A stretch of DNA of 64,000 nt from Pseudoduganella dura (GTDB lineage: Bacteria; Pseudomonadota; Gammaproteobacteria; Burkholderiales; Burkholderiaceae_D): assembly GCF_009727155.1 (NCBI RefSeq), contig NZ_WNWM01000002.1, positions 4,526,001 through 4,590,000 of the forward strand, written 5' to 3'. Below, one piece after another: positions 33,319-41,952 of the stretch (its first letter is position 1; the number at the start of each line of letters is the position of its first letter). Below the pieces are notes generated by a model. That model did no database searches. It was not told the origin of the DNA and saw nothing but the letters and a program-made list of their open reading frames with translations. The position numbers and the translations under genes were made by a program.

Positions 33319-34566
33319 TCAGGCAAACGTGTCGACGGCGCCCAGTACGGCGCGGCGGATGACGGGCTGGCTTTCTTCCTGCTGCCCGCCGTCGCCGCCA
33401 TGGCCGTGGCGCCCGTTGCCGCTCCCGCCGCCGCCGCGGGCCTGCTCGGCAAACGCCTGCTGCTGTTCCTGCGAGCCGGCCGACACGCTGGCGTCGCCCA
33501 GCATGATGCCGGCTTCGCTCATCATCTCGCGCAGCTTCGGCAACGCGTTCTCGATCGCCTGGCGGGTTTCCGCCTGGTGCGCGGTGAAGGTGGCGGTGGC
33601 CGAGTCGTTCGACACGTTCAGCACCACCTGCAGCGGCCCCAGGTCCGGCGGATTCAGGGTCAGCGAAGCGCTCTGGTCGCCGCCGGCCACCATCCACACC
33701 ACTTTCTGGCCCAGTTGCTGTTCCCATGCGCTGGACCCGACACGCGCCTGCAGCCCGCTGGCAGCCGCCGCGTTGGCGGCCTGCACGGTGGCGGCCAGGG
33801 CCTGCGCGGCGGGCAGCGCCACCGGCTGGGCCGCCGGCGCAGTGTCGGCCAGGTTCGCTGCCACGTTTGCAGCCAGTTTCGCGGCGAATGCGGCGGCTTT
33901 CTCGTCACCGGCCAGTCCCATGCCGGCATCGGGTTGCAGGCGCTGGGCGGAGACCTGTTCCGACAGCGCATCCTGCAATGCGGCAGTGCCGTCCGCCTGC
34001 GGCTTGCCGGCCCGTGCATCGGCGGCGAGATCGGACAGGGCGGCACCCTTGCCGGCGGCATCGGCCTGCAGGGCCGCCAGCGCCGCGGCGTCGGTGCCGG
34101 CGCCTGTCGCGCTATCGGGCAGCTCGGTTTTGGGTTCCGGCCTGGCCAGCTGGCCGTAGGCGGCCAGCATCGCGAGCATGCCGGCGGCCGGGTCGGCCGC
34201 CGGCATGGTGTCTTCGGCGGTTTCCGCCGCCTCGTCGGATGCCTGCGCCTGGGTCCGCGCCGGGTCCGTTACCGGCCGGGCGCCGGCCGCCGCCTCGTTG
34301 CCGGACGGCGCCTCGGCCTGGCCAGCCTGGCTGGCTTCGCCGGCCTGGCCGGCGTTCTGCGCCTGCTGTGCTGGCTTTGCCCCCTGGGCATTCTTCGGCG
34401 GTTTGGCCTGGGCCGCCGCCGGTGCCGGCTGTTCCGGCGCCGCGCAGACCGGCGCGCGGTCCATCTCGAGCGCCAGCGCGTTCTTGAAGTCGGTATTGGG
34501 CAGCGGCGCGCTCTTCGGCGCCTGCGGCTTGTTCGGTTGCTGGCTTTGGATCGACTGGGTCTGCAT
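33319..34566 (-). CDS. fliK: Flagellar hook-length control protein FliK
   Basis: This 415-residue exported protein measures hook length and triggers the FlhB specificity switch. The first about 280 residues are Ala/Gln/Pro-rich and low in complexity, as usual for the ruler part. The C-terminal domain (about residues 290-390) carries the family core LTLNPPDLGPLQVVLNVSND and then HQAETRQAIENALPKLREMM. A Gly/His-rich tail follows. ATG 34566 gives the typical start MQTQSIQSQQP. It lies between fliJ and fliL. A second FliK-like gene is at 41942-43150. Confidence 0.93.
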   Translation of the reverse strand: MQTQSIQSQQPNKPQAPKSAPLPNTDFKNALALEMDRAPVCAAPEQPAPAAAQAKPPKNAQGAKPAQQAQNAGQAGEASQAGQAEAPSGNEAAAGARPVTDPARTQAQASDEAAETAEDTMPAADPAAGMLAMLAAYGQLARPEPKTELPDSATGAGTDAAALAALQADAAGKGAALSDLAADARAGKPQADGTAALQDALSEQVSAQRLQPDAGMGLAGDEKAAAFAAKLAANVAANLADTAPAAQPVALPAAQALAATVQAANAAAASGLQARVGSSAWEQQLGQKVVWMVAGGDQSASLTLNPPDLGPLQVVLNVSNDSATATFTAHQAETRQAIENALPKLREMMSEAGIMLGDASVSAGSQEQQQAFAEQARGGGGSGNGRHGHGGDGGQQEESQPVIRRAVLGAVDTFA

Positions 34567-34645
34567 GAGGCCGCCTGAATTGAACGCTGGATCGGGTGCT
34601 GGGGAATACGGTGGAAGCAAAGCCGGAGAGGGCGCCGGAGAGAAG

Positions 34646-35086
34646 CTATCGCCGGAAGAAGGCCTGGCGCGACGCGTGCTCGTCCATCGCTTTCTGGTCG
34701 CGCTTGGCTTCCACCTTTTGCTGCTTGACCGCCTCGCGGTCGCGCAGCGTGGAATACGACACGCGCTTGCGCTCGGCCGCCTGCCACGTGGCCTTTTCAA
34801 GGTCGCCGCGCTTTTTGCTGTGGCGCACCACTTCTTCCTGGCCATGGATGGCGCTGTCGAGCTTGTCCATGAAGGCCTGGAAGTTACGGTAAGCCATCGG
34901 CGTGATGCCGGCCTGCTGGGTTTCCTGGAACTTGCGGCTGTATTCGTCGCGATAGCCGATCAGCATGTTCAGCTTCTCTTCCGCATCGCTGACGGCCTTC
35001 AATGCCGCACCCAGGCGCTTGGCCGCATCGTCCGTCTCGGACTGCGCCATGTCGATCAGGGTGGTAAGTTGGGATGTGGAGGCCAT
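34646..35086 (-). CDS. fliJ: Flagellar export protein FliJ
   Basis: This 146-residue cytoplasmic coiled-coil protein sits in the centre of the FliI ring and links it to FlhA. The protein is almost wholly helical and charged, for example AAKRLGAALKAVSDAEEKLN and AIHGQEEVVRHSKKRGDLEK. The start is ATG 35086 (MASTSQLTTLIDMAQ). Family conservation is weak, so the position between fliI and fliK carries much of the weight. Length is as expected. Confidence 0.92.
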   Translation of the reverse strand: MASTSQLTTLIDMAQSETDDAAKRLGAALKAVSDAEEKLNMLIGYRDEYSRKFQETQQAGITPMAYRNFQAFMDKLDSAIHGQEEVVRHSKKRGDLEKATWQAAERKRVSYSTLRDREAVKQQKVEAKRDQKAMDEHASRQAFFRR

Positions 35087-35120
35087 GATGGGCAATTATA
35101 GGCAGCGCGGGTTTTTCCAA

Positions 35121-36536
35121 TCAGTCGAACAGGGTGGTCAATTGGCCCAAGCTCTCGGCCATGTCCACCCGTTCGGTGATCTTTTGTTGCAGGAAATGCT
35201 CGATGCGGTCATGCAGCTTGATCGCCTGGTCCAGCTTCGGGTCGGTGCCCGGGGTGTAGGCACCCACGGCGATCAGGTCGCGGCTGCGTTCGTACATGGA
35301 AAACAGCTGCTTCAGGCGGCGCGCCTGGTTCTGGTGTTCGTGCGATGTGATCGAGTGCATCGCCCGGCTGATCGACTGTTCGATGTCGATGGCGGGGTAA
35401 TGGCCCGCTTCGGCGAGGCGGCGGTTGAGCACGATGTGGCCATCCAGGATCGCGCGCGCCGAGTCGGCGATCGGGTCCTGCTGGTCGTCGCCCTCGGTCA
35501 GCACGGTGTAGAACGCGGTGATCGATCCGCCGCCCACCTCGCCGTTGCCGGCGCGCTCGACCAGCACCGGCAGCTTGGCGAACACCGATGGCGGATAACC
35601 CTTGGTTGCCGGCGGCTCGCCGATCGCCAGCGCGATCTCGCGCTGGGCCATCGCGTAGCGTGTCAGCGAATCCATGATCAGCAGCACGTTCTGGCCCTTG
35701 TCGCGGAAGTGCTCGGCAATCGCGGTGGAATAGGCGGCGCCCTGCATGCGCATCAGCGGCGGCGTGTCGGCCGGCGCGGCCACCACGACCGAGCGCGCCA
35801 GGCCTTCCTCGCCGAGGATGTGTTCGATGAATTCCTTCACTTCGCGGCCCCGCTCGCCGATCAGCCCGACGACGATGACGTCCGCCTCGGTGTAGCGCGC
35901 CATCATGCCGAGCAGAACGGATTTGCCGACGCCGGAACCGGCGAACAGGCCCATGCGCTGGCCCCGGCCCACGGTCAGCATCGCGTTGATGCAGCGCACG
36001 CCCACGTTCAGCGTCTCGACGATCGGCGCACGGCCGAGCGGGTTGGCGGGGCGCACGTTGATCGGCGCCGACTCGGTGCAATTGATCGGGCCCAGGCCGT
36101 CGAGCGGCCGGCCGGCCGCGTCGACCACGCGGCCGAGCAGTTCCGGCCCCGCCGGCAGCTGGCGCGCCCGGTCGCTGGTGCGGCGGCGCCGGTGCGTGAC
36201 GGCGCCCGGCTTGGGAATCGACGGCTCGATCGGGAACACGCGCGTGCCCGGCACGATGCCTTCGACATCGCTTTGCGGCATCAGGAACAGCCGCTCGCCC
36301 TCGAAGCCGACCACCTCGGCCTCGACCTTGCCGCCGGCCGGCAGCGGCACCGTGCAGGCGGCGCCCACGGCCAGGCGCAGGCCCACCGCTTCCATCACCA
36401 GACCGGCCACGCGCGTGACCCGGCCGGACACCACCATCGGCTCGACGAAATCGAGCAGCGTGCCGCAGTCGTTCAGGTAGGAACGCCAGCGGGCGGCGTG
36501 TTCTTCCGGGCCTTTTACCGGGGCATCCATGGTCAT
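35121..36536 (-). CDS. fliI: Flagellum-specific export ATPase FliI
   Basis: This 471-residue protein is the F1-like ATPase of the flagellar export apparatus. The Walker A motif is [15 protein letters not shown], Walker B lies in [20 protein letters not shown], and [20 protein letters not shown] is the typical C-terminal part. The N-terminal 20 residues bind FliH. ATG 36536 overlaps the fliH stop, but a second ATG at 36530 has better spacing (8 bases) from the AAGGA ribosome-binding site. FliH and FliJ are encoded on either side. Confidence 0.97.
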   Translation of the reverse strand: MTMDAPVKGPEEHAARWRSYLNDCGTLLDFVEPMVVSGRVTRVAGLVMEAVGLRLAVGAACTVPLPAGGKVEAEVVGFEGERLFLMPQSDVEGIVPGTRVFPIEPSIPKPGAVTHRRRRTSDRARQLPAGPELLGRVVDAAGRPLDGLGPINCTESAPINVRPANPLGRAPIVETLNVGVRCINAMLTVGRGQRMGLFAGSGVGKSVLLGMMARYTEADVIVVGLIGERGREVKEFIEHILGEEGLARSVVVAAPADTPPLMRMQGAAYSTAIAEHFRDKGQNVLLIMDSLTRYAMAQREIALAIGEPPATKGYPPSVFAKLPVLVERAGNGEVGGGSITAFYTVLTEGDDQQDPIADSARAILDGHIVLNRRLAEAGHYPAIDIEQSISRAMHSITSHEHQNQARRLKQLFSMYERSRDLIAVGAYTPGTDPKLDQAIKLHDRIEHFLQQKITERVDMAESLGQLTTLFD

Positions 36537-37306
36537 TTTCCTTCGTCGAGCCAGTCGAGGTTCTTGCCGACGGCATTGGCCAGGCGGATCCAGCGCGCTT
36601 CCACCTGGGCGTCGATCTGGTTGCTCGGCGTATCGATCTTGCAGCCGCCGCGCGCGATCGAGTCGTCTTCGTTGACGATCCAGCCGCCTTTATCGAGTTC
36701 CTGGCCCAGGGCATTGCGGATGATCACGGCGTCCTCCGGATTGAGCATCAGGATGGCCGGCTTCTGCATCGTGGGCAGGTACGTCATGGCTTCCTGCACG
36801 ATCGGGATGATCAGTTCCGGCCTCGCCGGCAGCGCCTGCTTGAGCATGTTGCGCGCCAGGTGCAGCGCAAGATCCACCACGTCGTTGGAAATGAGCAGGT
36901 CGGCACCGCGCAGCGCCTCGGAAAAGTTGTTGGCGAGATCGGCCAGCGGCGCCAGCGCCGCCTTCATCGCTTCCTCGCCTTCGCGGATCGCCTCGTCCTC
37001 GCCGGCACGGTGGCCCTCCGCGTAACCATCCTGGTAGCCCTGCTGGCGTGCTTCTTCCCGGATCGCCGCGATTTCTTCCTCGCTCAGGCCGGAGGGCGGG
37101 GGAGGCGGGGCGTTCAGTTCGCGTTCATACTCGGCCTGGCGCGCACGTGCCTCCGCGGCCTGCTGCGCCGCCGCCTGTTCGGCGCGGGCGCGCGCTTCCG
37201 CTTCTTCCTTCTCACGCGCGGCGAGCGTGCTGGGCCGCAGATCGCCGAACGATTTCAGCTCCCATCGTTGAAATGCCGGTTGCGCATCTTTCGGGAAATT
37301 TGCCAA
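36533..37306 (-). CDS. fliH: Flagellar export ATPase regulator FliH
   Basis: This 257-residue cytoplasmic protein binds and restrains FliI and links it to the C ring. The N-terminal part is a charged Ala/Glu-rich helix (residues about 28-70, for example [20 protein letters not shown]), and then [20 protein letters not shown] carries the GxxxG-type repeats of the family. The C-terminal domain resembles the ATP synthase delta subunit. The start is TTG 37306, supported by GAGGT about six bases upstream and no closer ATG. It is 11 bp after fliG and overlaps fliI. Confidence 0.93.
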   Translation of the reverse strand: MANFPKDAQPAFQRWELKSFGDLRPSTLAAREKEEAEARARAEQAAAQQAAEARARQAEYERELNAPPPPPSGLSEEEIAAIREEARQQGYQDGYAEGHRAGEDEAIREGEEAMKAALAPLADLANNFSEALRGADLLISNDVVDLALHLARNMLKQALPARPELIIPIVQEAMTYLPTMQKPAILMLNPEDAVIIRNALGQELDKGGWIVNEDDSIARGGCKIDTPSNQIDAQVEARWIRLANAVGKNLDWLDEGK

Positions 37307-37317
37307 GCGTTACCTCA

Positions 37318-38316
37318 TTAAATAAACGAATCCTCGCCCTTGCCGCCAAGGACGATCTGCCCTTCGTCGGACAGGCGCCGCACGATCTGCAGGATGCCCT
37401 TCTGCTGCGTTTCCACTTCGGACAACCGCACGGGTCCTTTCGATTCCAGGTCTTCGCGCATCATTTCGCTGGCGCGCGCCGACATGTTCTTGAAGATCTT
37501 GTCGCGCAGTTCCTGCGATGCGCCCTTCAGCGCGATGATCAGCATTTCCGACTGCACCTCGCGCAGCAGCAGCTGGATGCCGCGGTCGTCGATCTCGATC
37601 AGGTTGTCGAACACGAACATTTCGTCCATGATCTTCTGCGCCATGTCGTTGTCGTAGTTCTTGATGTTCTCCATGACGGAATTTTCCTGCTCGCCGCTCA
37701 TGAAGTTCAGGATCTCGGCCGCGGTGCGCACGCCGCCCAGCGTGGACTTCTTGATATTCTCGTTGCCCGACAGCAGCTTGGTCAGCACGTCGTTCAGCTC
37801 GCGCAGCGCGGCCGGCTGCACGCCGTCCAGCGTGGCGATGCGCAGCACCGCGTCGTTGCGCAAGCGGTCTGTAAAGTGTCCCAGAATTTCGCAAGCCTGG
37901 TCGCGCTCCAGGTGCACCAGGATGGTGGCGATGATCTGCGGGTGCTCGTTGCGGATCAGTTCGGCCACGGATTGCGAATCCATCCACTTCAGGCTCTCGA
38001 TGCCGGACGCATCCTTGCCGCCCAGGATGCGCGACAGCAGCACCGAGGCCTTGTCGTCGCCCAGTGCCTTGGTCAGCACCTGGCGGATGTACTCGTCCGA
38101 GTCCAGGCCCACGGTGGAGGCGGCCGCAACCTCGTCGCGGAAGCCGTCCAGCACGTCGACCACCTGCTCGTGCGGCACGTTCTTCATCGTGGCCATGGCC
38201 GCGCCCAGTTTCAGCACCTCGCGCGGGCCCAGGAATTTCATCACTTCCGCGGCTTCGGCTTCACCCATCGCCAGCATCAGGATCGCTGCCTTTTGCAGTC
38301 CGGTATTTTCAGTCAT
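37318..38316 (-). CDS. fliG: Flagellar motor switch protein FliG
   Basis: This 332-residue C-ring protein couples stator force to rotation. The N-terminal domain binds FliF (LQKAAILMLAMGEAEAAEVM). The middle domain has the EHPQ motif in ELIRNEHPQIIATILVHLER. The C-terminal domain carries the charged torque helix, seen in IALKGASQELRDKIFKNMSA and the final DEGQIVLGGKGEDSFI. It overlaps fliF by 8 bp. All hallmark regions are intact. Confidence 0.97.
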   Translation of the reverse strand: MTENTGLQKAAILMLAMGEAEAAEVMKFLGPREVLKLGAAMATMKNVPHEQVVDVLDGFRDEVAAASTVGLDSDEYIRQVLTKALGDDKASVLLSRILGGKDASGIESLKWMDSQSVAELIRNEHPQIIATILVHLERDQACEILGHFTDRLRNDAVLRIATLDGVQPAALRELNDVLTKLLSGNENIKKSTLGGVRTAAEILNFMSGEQENSVMENIKNYDNDMAQKIMDEMFVFDNLIEIDDRGIQLLLREVQSEMLIIALKGASQELRDKIFKNMSARASEMMREDLESKGPVRLSEVETQQKGILQIVRRLSDEGQIVLGGKGEDSFI

Positions 38317-40033
38317 TGTTGCCTATCCATGCCTTGATCACGTTGGCGACAATCCGCGGGTCCTCGTTGGCCAGTTTCTTGGCGAGGGCCAGGTTGTCGC
38401 GGTAGGTGCGCGCCGTGCTTTCTTCCATCGCCGCCAGTTCCTGCGCGCGGATTTCCTCTTCCGTCGGGCCGGCGGGCTCCACCACGATCTCTTCTTCCGG
38501 CTCGGGCTCGGGCGCGTTGATTTCGTCGATCTTCTTGAAGACCGGCCGCATCATCGGGCGTACCACGCGCAGCAGGATGTACAGCAGGATCAGCGCCACG
38601 ATCGCGAACTTGGCGATCTCGGCGGCCAGCGGCAGGTTGGCCGGATCGCGCCACCAGTCGAGCGCCGGATCGGCCGGCCGGTCGATGCCGTCGAACGGCA
38701 CGTTGGCCACGCTGACGGAATCGCCGCGGTCCTGGCTGAAGCCCATCGCCTCGCGCACCAGGCTGTTGATCTTCGCCATCTCGTCCGCGGCCAGGGGCCG
38801 CACGGTCACCTTGCCGGTCGCCGGGTCGACGATGCGGCGGTAATTGACCACCACGCCGACCGTCATGCGTTTCAGGCCTGCAATGGCTTTCTGCTCGTAG
38901 CGGACCGTCTTGTCCACTTCATAATTGGTGGTCGATTCCTTGTGGCCCGGCGCCGTGCCGGCCGCGGCGGCGCCGCCGGGCACGGTGCCCGGCGGCGCTG
39001 CTTCGCCGGGTGGCGTGGTCGCCAGCGGGGCGGTGGCGACACCGGGCGGCTGGTTCGACAGCGCGCCGGGCACGCCGTTCGGGTTGGCGTTCGCGTTGCC
39101 CGACGTTTCGCTGCTCTGCTGGCTGCGGATCGCCGACGGCGCCGGCGCCGAATTCGGTTTATAGGACTCGGCGGCCTGCTCGATGGCGGAAAAGTCCACG
39201 TCGGCCACCGCCTCGGCGCGCACGTTCTGGTCGCCGACGATCGGCTTGACGATGTTCTCGACCTGCTTGATGATCTGGTTCTGCAACTCCTGCACGTACT
39301 TCAGCTGGGTGGCGTCGAGGCTCTTGATCGCGCTCTTGCTGTCCTTGTTCTGGTCCGACAGCAGGTTGCCCTGCTGGTCGACGACGGTCACGCTGGCCGG
39401 CATCAGGTCCGGCACGCTGGATGCGACCAGGTGCACGATGGCGCTCACCTGGCCCGGATCGATCGAGCGGTTCGGGTGCAGCGTCAGCACGACCGAGGAA
39501 GTAGGGTGCTGCTGCTCGCGCACGAAGACAGACGGTTTCGGCATCGCCAGGTGCACGCGCGCGCTTTGCACGCTGCCCAGCGATTCGATCGACTTGGCCA
39601 GTTCGCCTTCCAGCGCGCGCTGGTAGTTCACCTGTTCGAGGAATTGCGAAACGCCGAGCTTCTGGTTTTCCATCAGCTCGAAGCCCACGTTGCCGCCCTT
39701 GGGCAAACCCTGCGAAGCCAGCGTCAGGCGCACATTGTGCACGCGATCCTCGGGAATCATGATCGCGTTGCCGCCTTCGCTGAACTTGTACGGCACCTGC
39801 ATCTGGTCGAGCGCCGCCGTGATGGCGCCGCCGTCGCGGTCCGAATAATTGGAAAACAGCACGCGGTATTCCGGCTTGCTCTGCCACAGCCAGATCATCA
39901 CGATCACCGCGATCACGGCGGCCACGGCGCCGCCGCGAATGATGTTCTTGCCCATCGGGGTCTTGTAGAACGGGACGCGCGCGTCGCCGGCGGCGGGGGC
40001 GTCGATATCGAGTGGTTCGGCGGCTGCGGCCAT
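38309..40033 (-). CDS. fliF: Flagellar MS-ring protein FliF
   Basis: This 574-residue inner-membrane protein forms the MS ring on which the flagellum is built. Transmembrane helices are at about residues 30-50 and 455-475. The periplasmic ring-building motifs include YRVLFSNYSDRDGGAITAAL and MIPEDRVHNVRLTLASQGLP. A Pro/Ala/Gly-rich region occupies about residues 310-370. The C-terminal tail DPRIVANVIKAWIGNND binds FliG. It is the first gene of the leftward fli unit and is divergent from fliE across 263 bp. Confidence 0.97.
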   Translation of the reverse strand: MAAAAEPLDIDAPAAGDARVPFYKTPMGKNIIRGGAVAAVIAVIVMIWLWQSKPEYRVLFSNYSDRDGGAITAALDQMQVPYKFSEGGNAIMIPEDRVHNVRLTLASQGLPKGGNVGFELMENQKLGVSQFLEQVNYQRALEGELAKSIESLGSVQSARVHLAMPKPSVFVREQQHPTSSVVLTLHPNRSIDPGQVSAIVHLVASSVPDLMPASVTVVDQQGNLLSDQNKDSKSAIKSLDATQLKYVQELQNQIIKQVENIVKPIVGDQNVRAEAVADVDFSAIEQAAESYKPNSAPAPSAIRSQQSSETSGNANANPNGVPGALSNQPPGVATAPLATTPPGEAAPPGTVPGGAAAAGTAPGHKESTTNYEVDKTVRYEQKAIAGLKRMTVGVVVNYRRIVDPATGKVTVRPLAADEMAKINSLVREAMGFSQDRGDSVSVANVPFDGIDRPADPALDWWRDPANLPLAAEIAKFAIVALILLYILLRVVRPMMRPVFKKIDEINAPEPEPEEEIVVEPAGPTEEEIRAQELAAMEESTARTYRDNLALAKKLANEDPRIVANVIKAWIGNND

Positions 40034-40296
40034 GGGTGTTTTCCGGGAACGTTGATGTCGGCAGCCCGGACACAGCGGGCCTGATACCTATTATCGGTTC
40101 GCGGCCGGTCGTTCGATCCGCCGAACAGACGCCGGTTTCCCGGCCTGCTCGGCGCCGCCGCCGGCGCCTTGCGCTGCTATCCTGCGAGGGTGGAAAAAGG
40201 CATCGGCCCAGCGCTGGTTGCCGACAGGTATTGTAGCGCGGCAAGCGACTATTTCGCTTGGGTTTGTTCTGCTACAGCAACAAAATGGAGTTCACC

Positions 40297-40638
40297 ATGC
40301 GCACAGGCGGTATCGACAGCAGCCAGATCCAGTCCATGATTGCCCAGCTGAAGGCGGCGGCGACGCGCCCGCAAGCCACGCCGCCGGCGATCCAGACCGA
40401 GCAGCCAGCCGCCAGGGTCGATTTTTCCAATGCGCTCAAGGGCGCCCTGGACAGCGTGGCGGAAACGCAGAACAAGGCGCAGGCACTGTCGCAACGCTTC
40501 CAGGCGGGCGACGATTCGGTGAACCTGTCGGATGTGATGATCCAGATGCAGAAAGCCAGCATCAACTTCCAGGCCACCGTGCAGGTACGGAACAAGCTGG
40601 TGGAGGCTTATAGCAACATCATGAACATGCAGGTATAA
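40297..40638 (+). CDS. fliE: Flagellar basal body protein FliE
   Basis: This 113-residue protein links the MS ring to the rod. The C-terminal half has the conserved core DFSNALKGALDSVAETQNKA and SVNLSDVMIQMQKASINFQA. I start at ATG 40297 (MRTGGIDSSQIQSM), which has GGAG six bases upstream, rather than the ATG at 40285. The gene is transcribed away from fliF, and its 3' side is followed by a hairpin repeat and a 70-bp tandem duplication. The 263 bp between fliF and fliE hold both promoters but no gene; I could not pin a promoter there. Confidence 0.95.
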   Translation: MRTGGIDSSQIQSMIAQLKAAATRPQATPPAIQTEQPAARVDFSNALKGALDSVAETQNKAQALSQRFQAGDDSVNLSDVMIQMQKASINFQATVQVRNKLVEAYSNIMNMQV

Positions 40639-40656
40639 GCGCGCGACAAAGAATCA

Positions 40657-40693
40657 GGGACGGCCCCAGTAACTAGGGGCCGTCCCCATTTTT
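40657..40693 (+). repeat. Hairpin repeat (family B), downstream of fliE
   Basis: A perfect 11-bp stem (GGGACGGCCCC / GGGGCCGTCCC) with an 8-base loop is followed by CATTTTTA. The GGGACGG core and the CCGTCCCCATTTTTA tail are shared with the 50-bp palindrome at 14229-14278 and its continuation after the insertion sequence (15613-15631). It probably terminates fliE transcription, as the T-run lies on the + strand. Confidence 0.75.
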
Positions 40694-40830
40694 ACGCCCT
40701 TTCCCAGGTGCGGCCCTGCATGGCCGCACCGTTTCGCAGGCGCGGAGCAGTGCTCCACGATTTACGCCCTTTCCCAGGTGCGGCCCTGCATGGCCGCACC
40801 GTTTCGCAGGCGCGGAGCAGTGCTCCACGA
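40691..40830. repeat. Perfect 70-bp tandem duplication
   Basis: Two identical, directly adjacent 70-bp units occupy 40691-40760 and 40761-40830, beginning TTTACGCCCTTTCCCAGG. Each unit contains a 9-bp hairpin (GGTGCGGCC / GGCCGCACC) and a 6-bp hairpin (GGAGCA / TGCTCC). They lie in the convergent gap between fliE and ycgR and end 10 bp before the ycgR stop. The first unit overlaps the T-run tail of the preceding hairpin by three bases. Open frames crossing it are artefacts of the repeat. Confidence 0.9.
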
Positions 40831-40840
40831 ATTCCCTGCT

Positions 40841-41599
40841 TCACCCCAGCCCGTTGATCCGGGCGTTCCGTTCCCGTTCCAGCTTGGTGATGTAGCGCTG
40901 CACGGCGGCGGCGGCGCCGCGGCCCATGTCGGTGAACTGGCAGCCGAGGCGGCGGTTGGTCGTGCTGTTGAGCTGCGTGATGTCGTGCGTGTTGCGGATC
41001 TGCAGGCCGGTGGTGACGTTGCCCAGGTCCGGCAGTTCGATCCGGCATTCGTGGTAGTCGCGGCCGGTGGCATCGCCCAGCATGAACTGGTTATCCAGGA
41101 TCGCGATGCCGCCCACGCTGATATCGGCCAGGGGGAACATCGCCTGGCTGCCGCCCAGCTCGGGCGGCAGCGGGATCGTCACGCGCACCGGGTTCGTTAG
41201 CGGCGTCTGCATCCGGTAGTACTCGCGCCGCTGCAGGCGGATCAGGCTGGCGGGCACGGCCATTTTCAGGGCCGGCAGGCCGGCCTGCAGCGCCGGGTTC
41301 AATTTTTCACTGCCGAAAAAGATGCGGATCTTGTCGAGCGAGGTCTCGAACGACACCTCGCCGGTCAGCAGCCGCAGCACGTGCTCCTGCTCGGCGGGGC
41401 GGTCCAGCAGCACCGTGTCGGTGTCGCCATCGACTTCCAGGATCGAGGTCACATACACGGCGCCGCCATCGCGCGCGGCCACGCGGACGGTCTGCCTTGT
41501 TTCAGAGAGCTTGCGCAGCAGCGCAATGATTTCACGGCGCGATCCTACCTCGAAATCGTGCCAGTTTTCCGTGTCCGCGTCCGGGATGAAGGGTTGCAT
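40841..41599 (-). CDS. ycgR: Flagellar brake protein YcgR (PilZ domain, c-di-GMP receptor)
   Basis: This 252-residue cytoplasmic protein slows the motor when c-di-GMP binds. The N-terminal YcgR domain (about residues 10-110) is followed by a PilZ domain, with the binding motif IRLQRREYYRMQTP (RxxxR type) near residue 125 and DISVGGIAIL about 35 residues later. Both halves of the c-di-GMP site are intact. Its ATG overlaps the preceding stop by one base (TGATG). It is the last gene of the leftward late-flagellar set. Confidence 0.93.
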   Translation of the reverse strand: MQPFIPDADTENWHDFEVGSRREIIALLRKLSETRQTVRVAARDGGAVYVTSILEVDGDTDTVLLDRPAEQEHVLRLLTGEVSFETSLDKIRIFFGSEKLNPALQAGLPALKMAVPASLIRLQRREYYRMQTPLTNPVRVTIPLPPELGGSQAMFPLADISVGGIAILDNQFMLGDATGRDYHECRIELPDLGNVTTGLQIRNTHDITQLNSTTNRRLGCQFTDMGRGAAAAVQRYITKLERERNARINGLG

Positions 41600-41952
41600 C
41601 AGGGTTCGTCTGTAGAGGTAGATGGGGGGAGGGCAGCGGCGGTGTCGGGTGCGGGCGGGGGTAACGCGCCGGATTTTTTCGCTGCTTCGATATGATAAAG
41701 CCAGGCCAATAGTTCCGCAATGACACGATAGAGTGCGGGCGGAATCTGCCGGTCCAGGTCGATGTCCATCAGCAAAGATACCAGCTCTTTCGATTCGTGG
41801 ACGTAGACGCCGGCCTCCGCCGCCACTGCGATGATCTGTTCGGCCACCAGGCCGCGGCCCTTGGCCACCACCCTGGGCGCACCCTTGCCGTCATGGTAGG
41901 CCAGGGCGACGGCGCTCTGCATCGGTCGCTTCGGGCCGCCGTCACGATGCAT
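41599..41952 (-). CDS. FlhB C-terminal domain-like protein (FlhX/YlqH type)
   Basis: This 117-residue protein resembles only the cytoplasmic domain of FlhB: AVALAYHDGKGAPRVVAKGR and IPPALYRVIAELLAWLYHIE align with the FlhB segments after its NPTH site. The NPTH cleavage motif itself is absent because the homology starts just after it. Such stand-alone homologues can partly replace the cleaved FlhB domain, so a role in export switching is likely but inferred. I chose ATG 41952 because AAGGGG lies six bases upstream; ATG 41958 is the alternative. It overlaps the FliK-like gene by 11 bp. Confidence 0.8.
   Translation of the reverse strand: MHRDGGPKRPMQSAVALAYHDGKGAPRVVAKGRGLVAEQIIAVAAEAGVYVHESKELVSLLMDIDLDRQIPPALYRVIAELLAWLYHIEAAKKSGALPPPAPDTAAALPPSTSTDEP

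Noticed and set aside
40034..40296. sigma-28 promoter for fliF
   Set aside because: An ACCGATAA-like -10 is present on the minus strand, but there is no matching -35 at 11 bp, and fliF is an early gene that should not depend on FliA.
40692..41048. Open frame with a repeated peptide over the 70-bp duplication
   Set aside because: The repeated peptide is the translation of a non-coding tandem repeat and the frame runs antisense or out of frame into ycgR.
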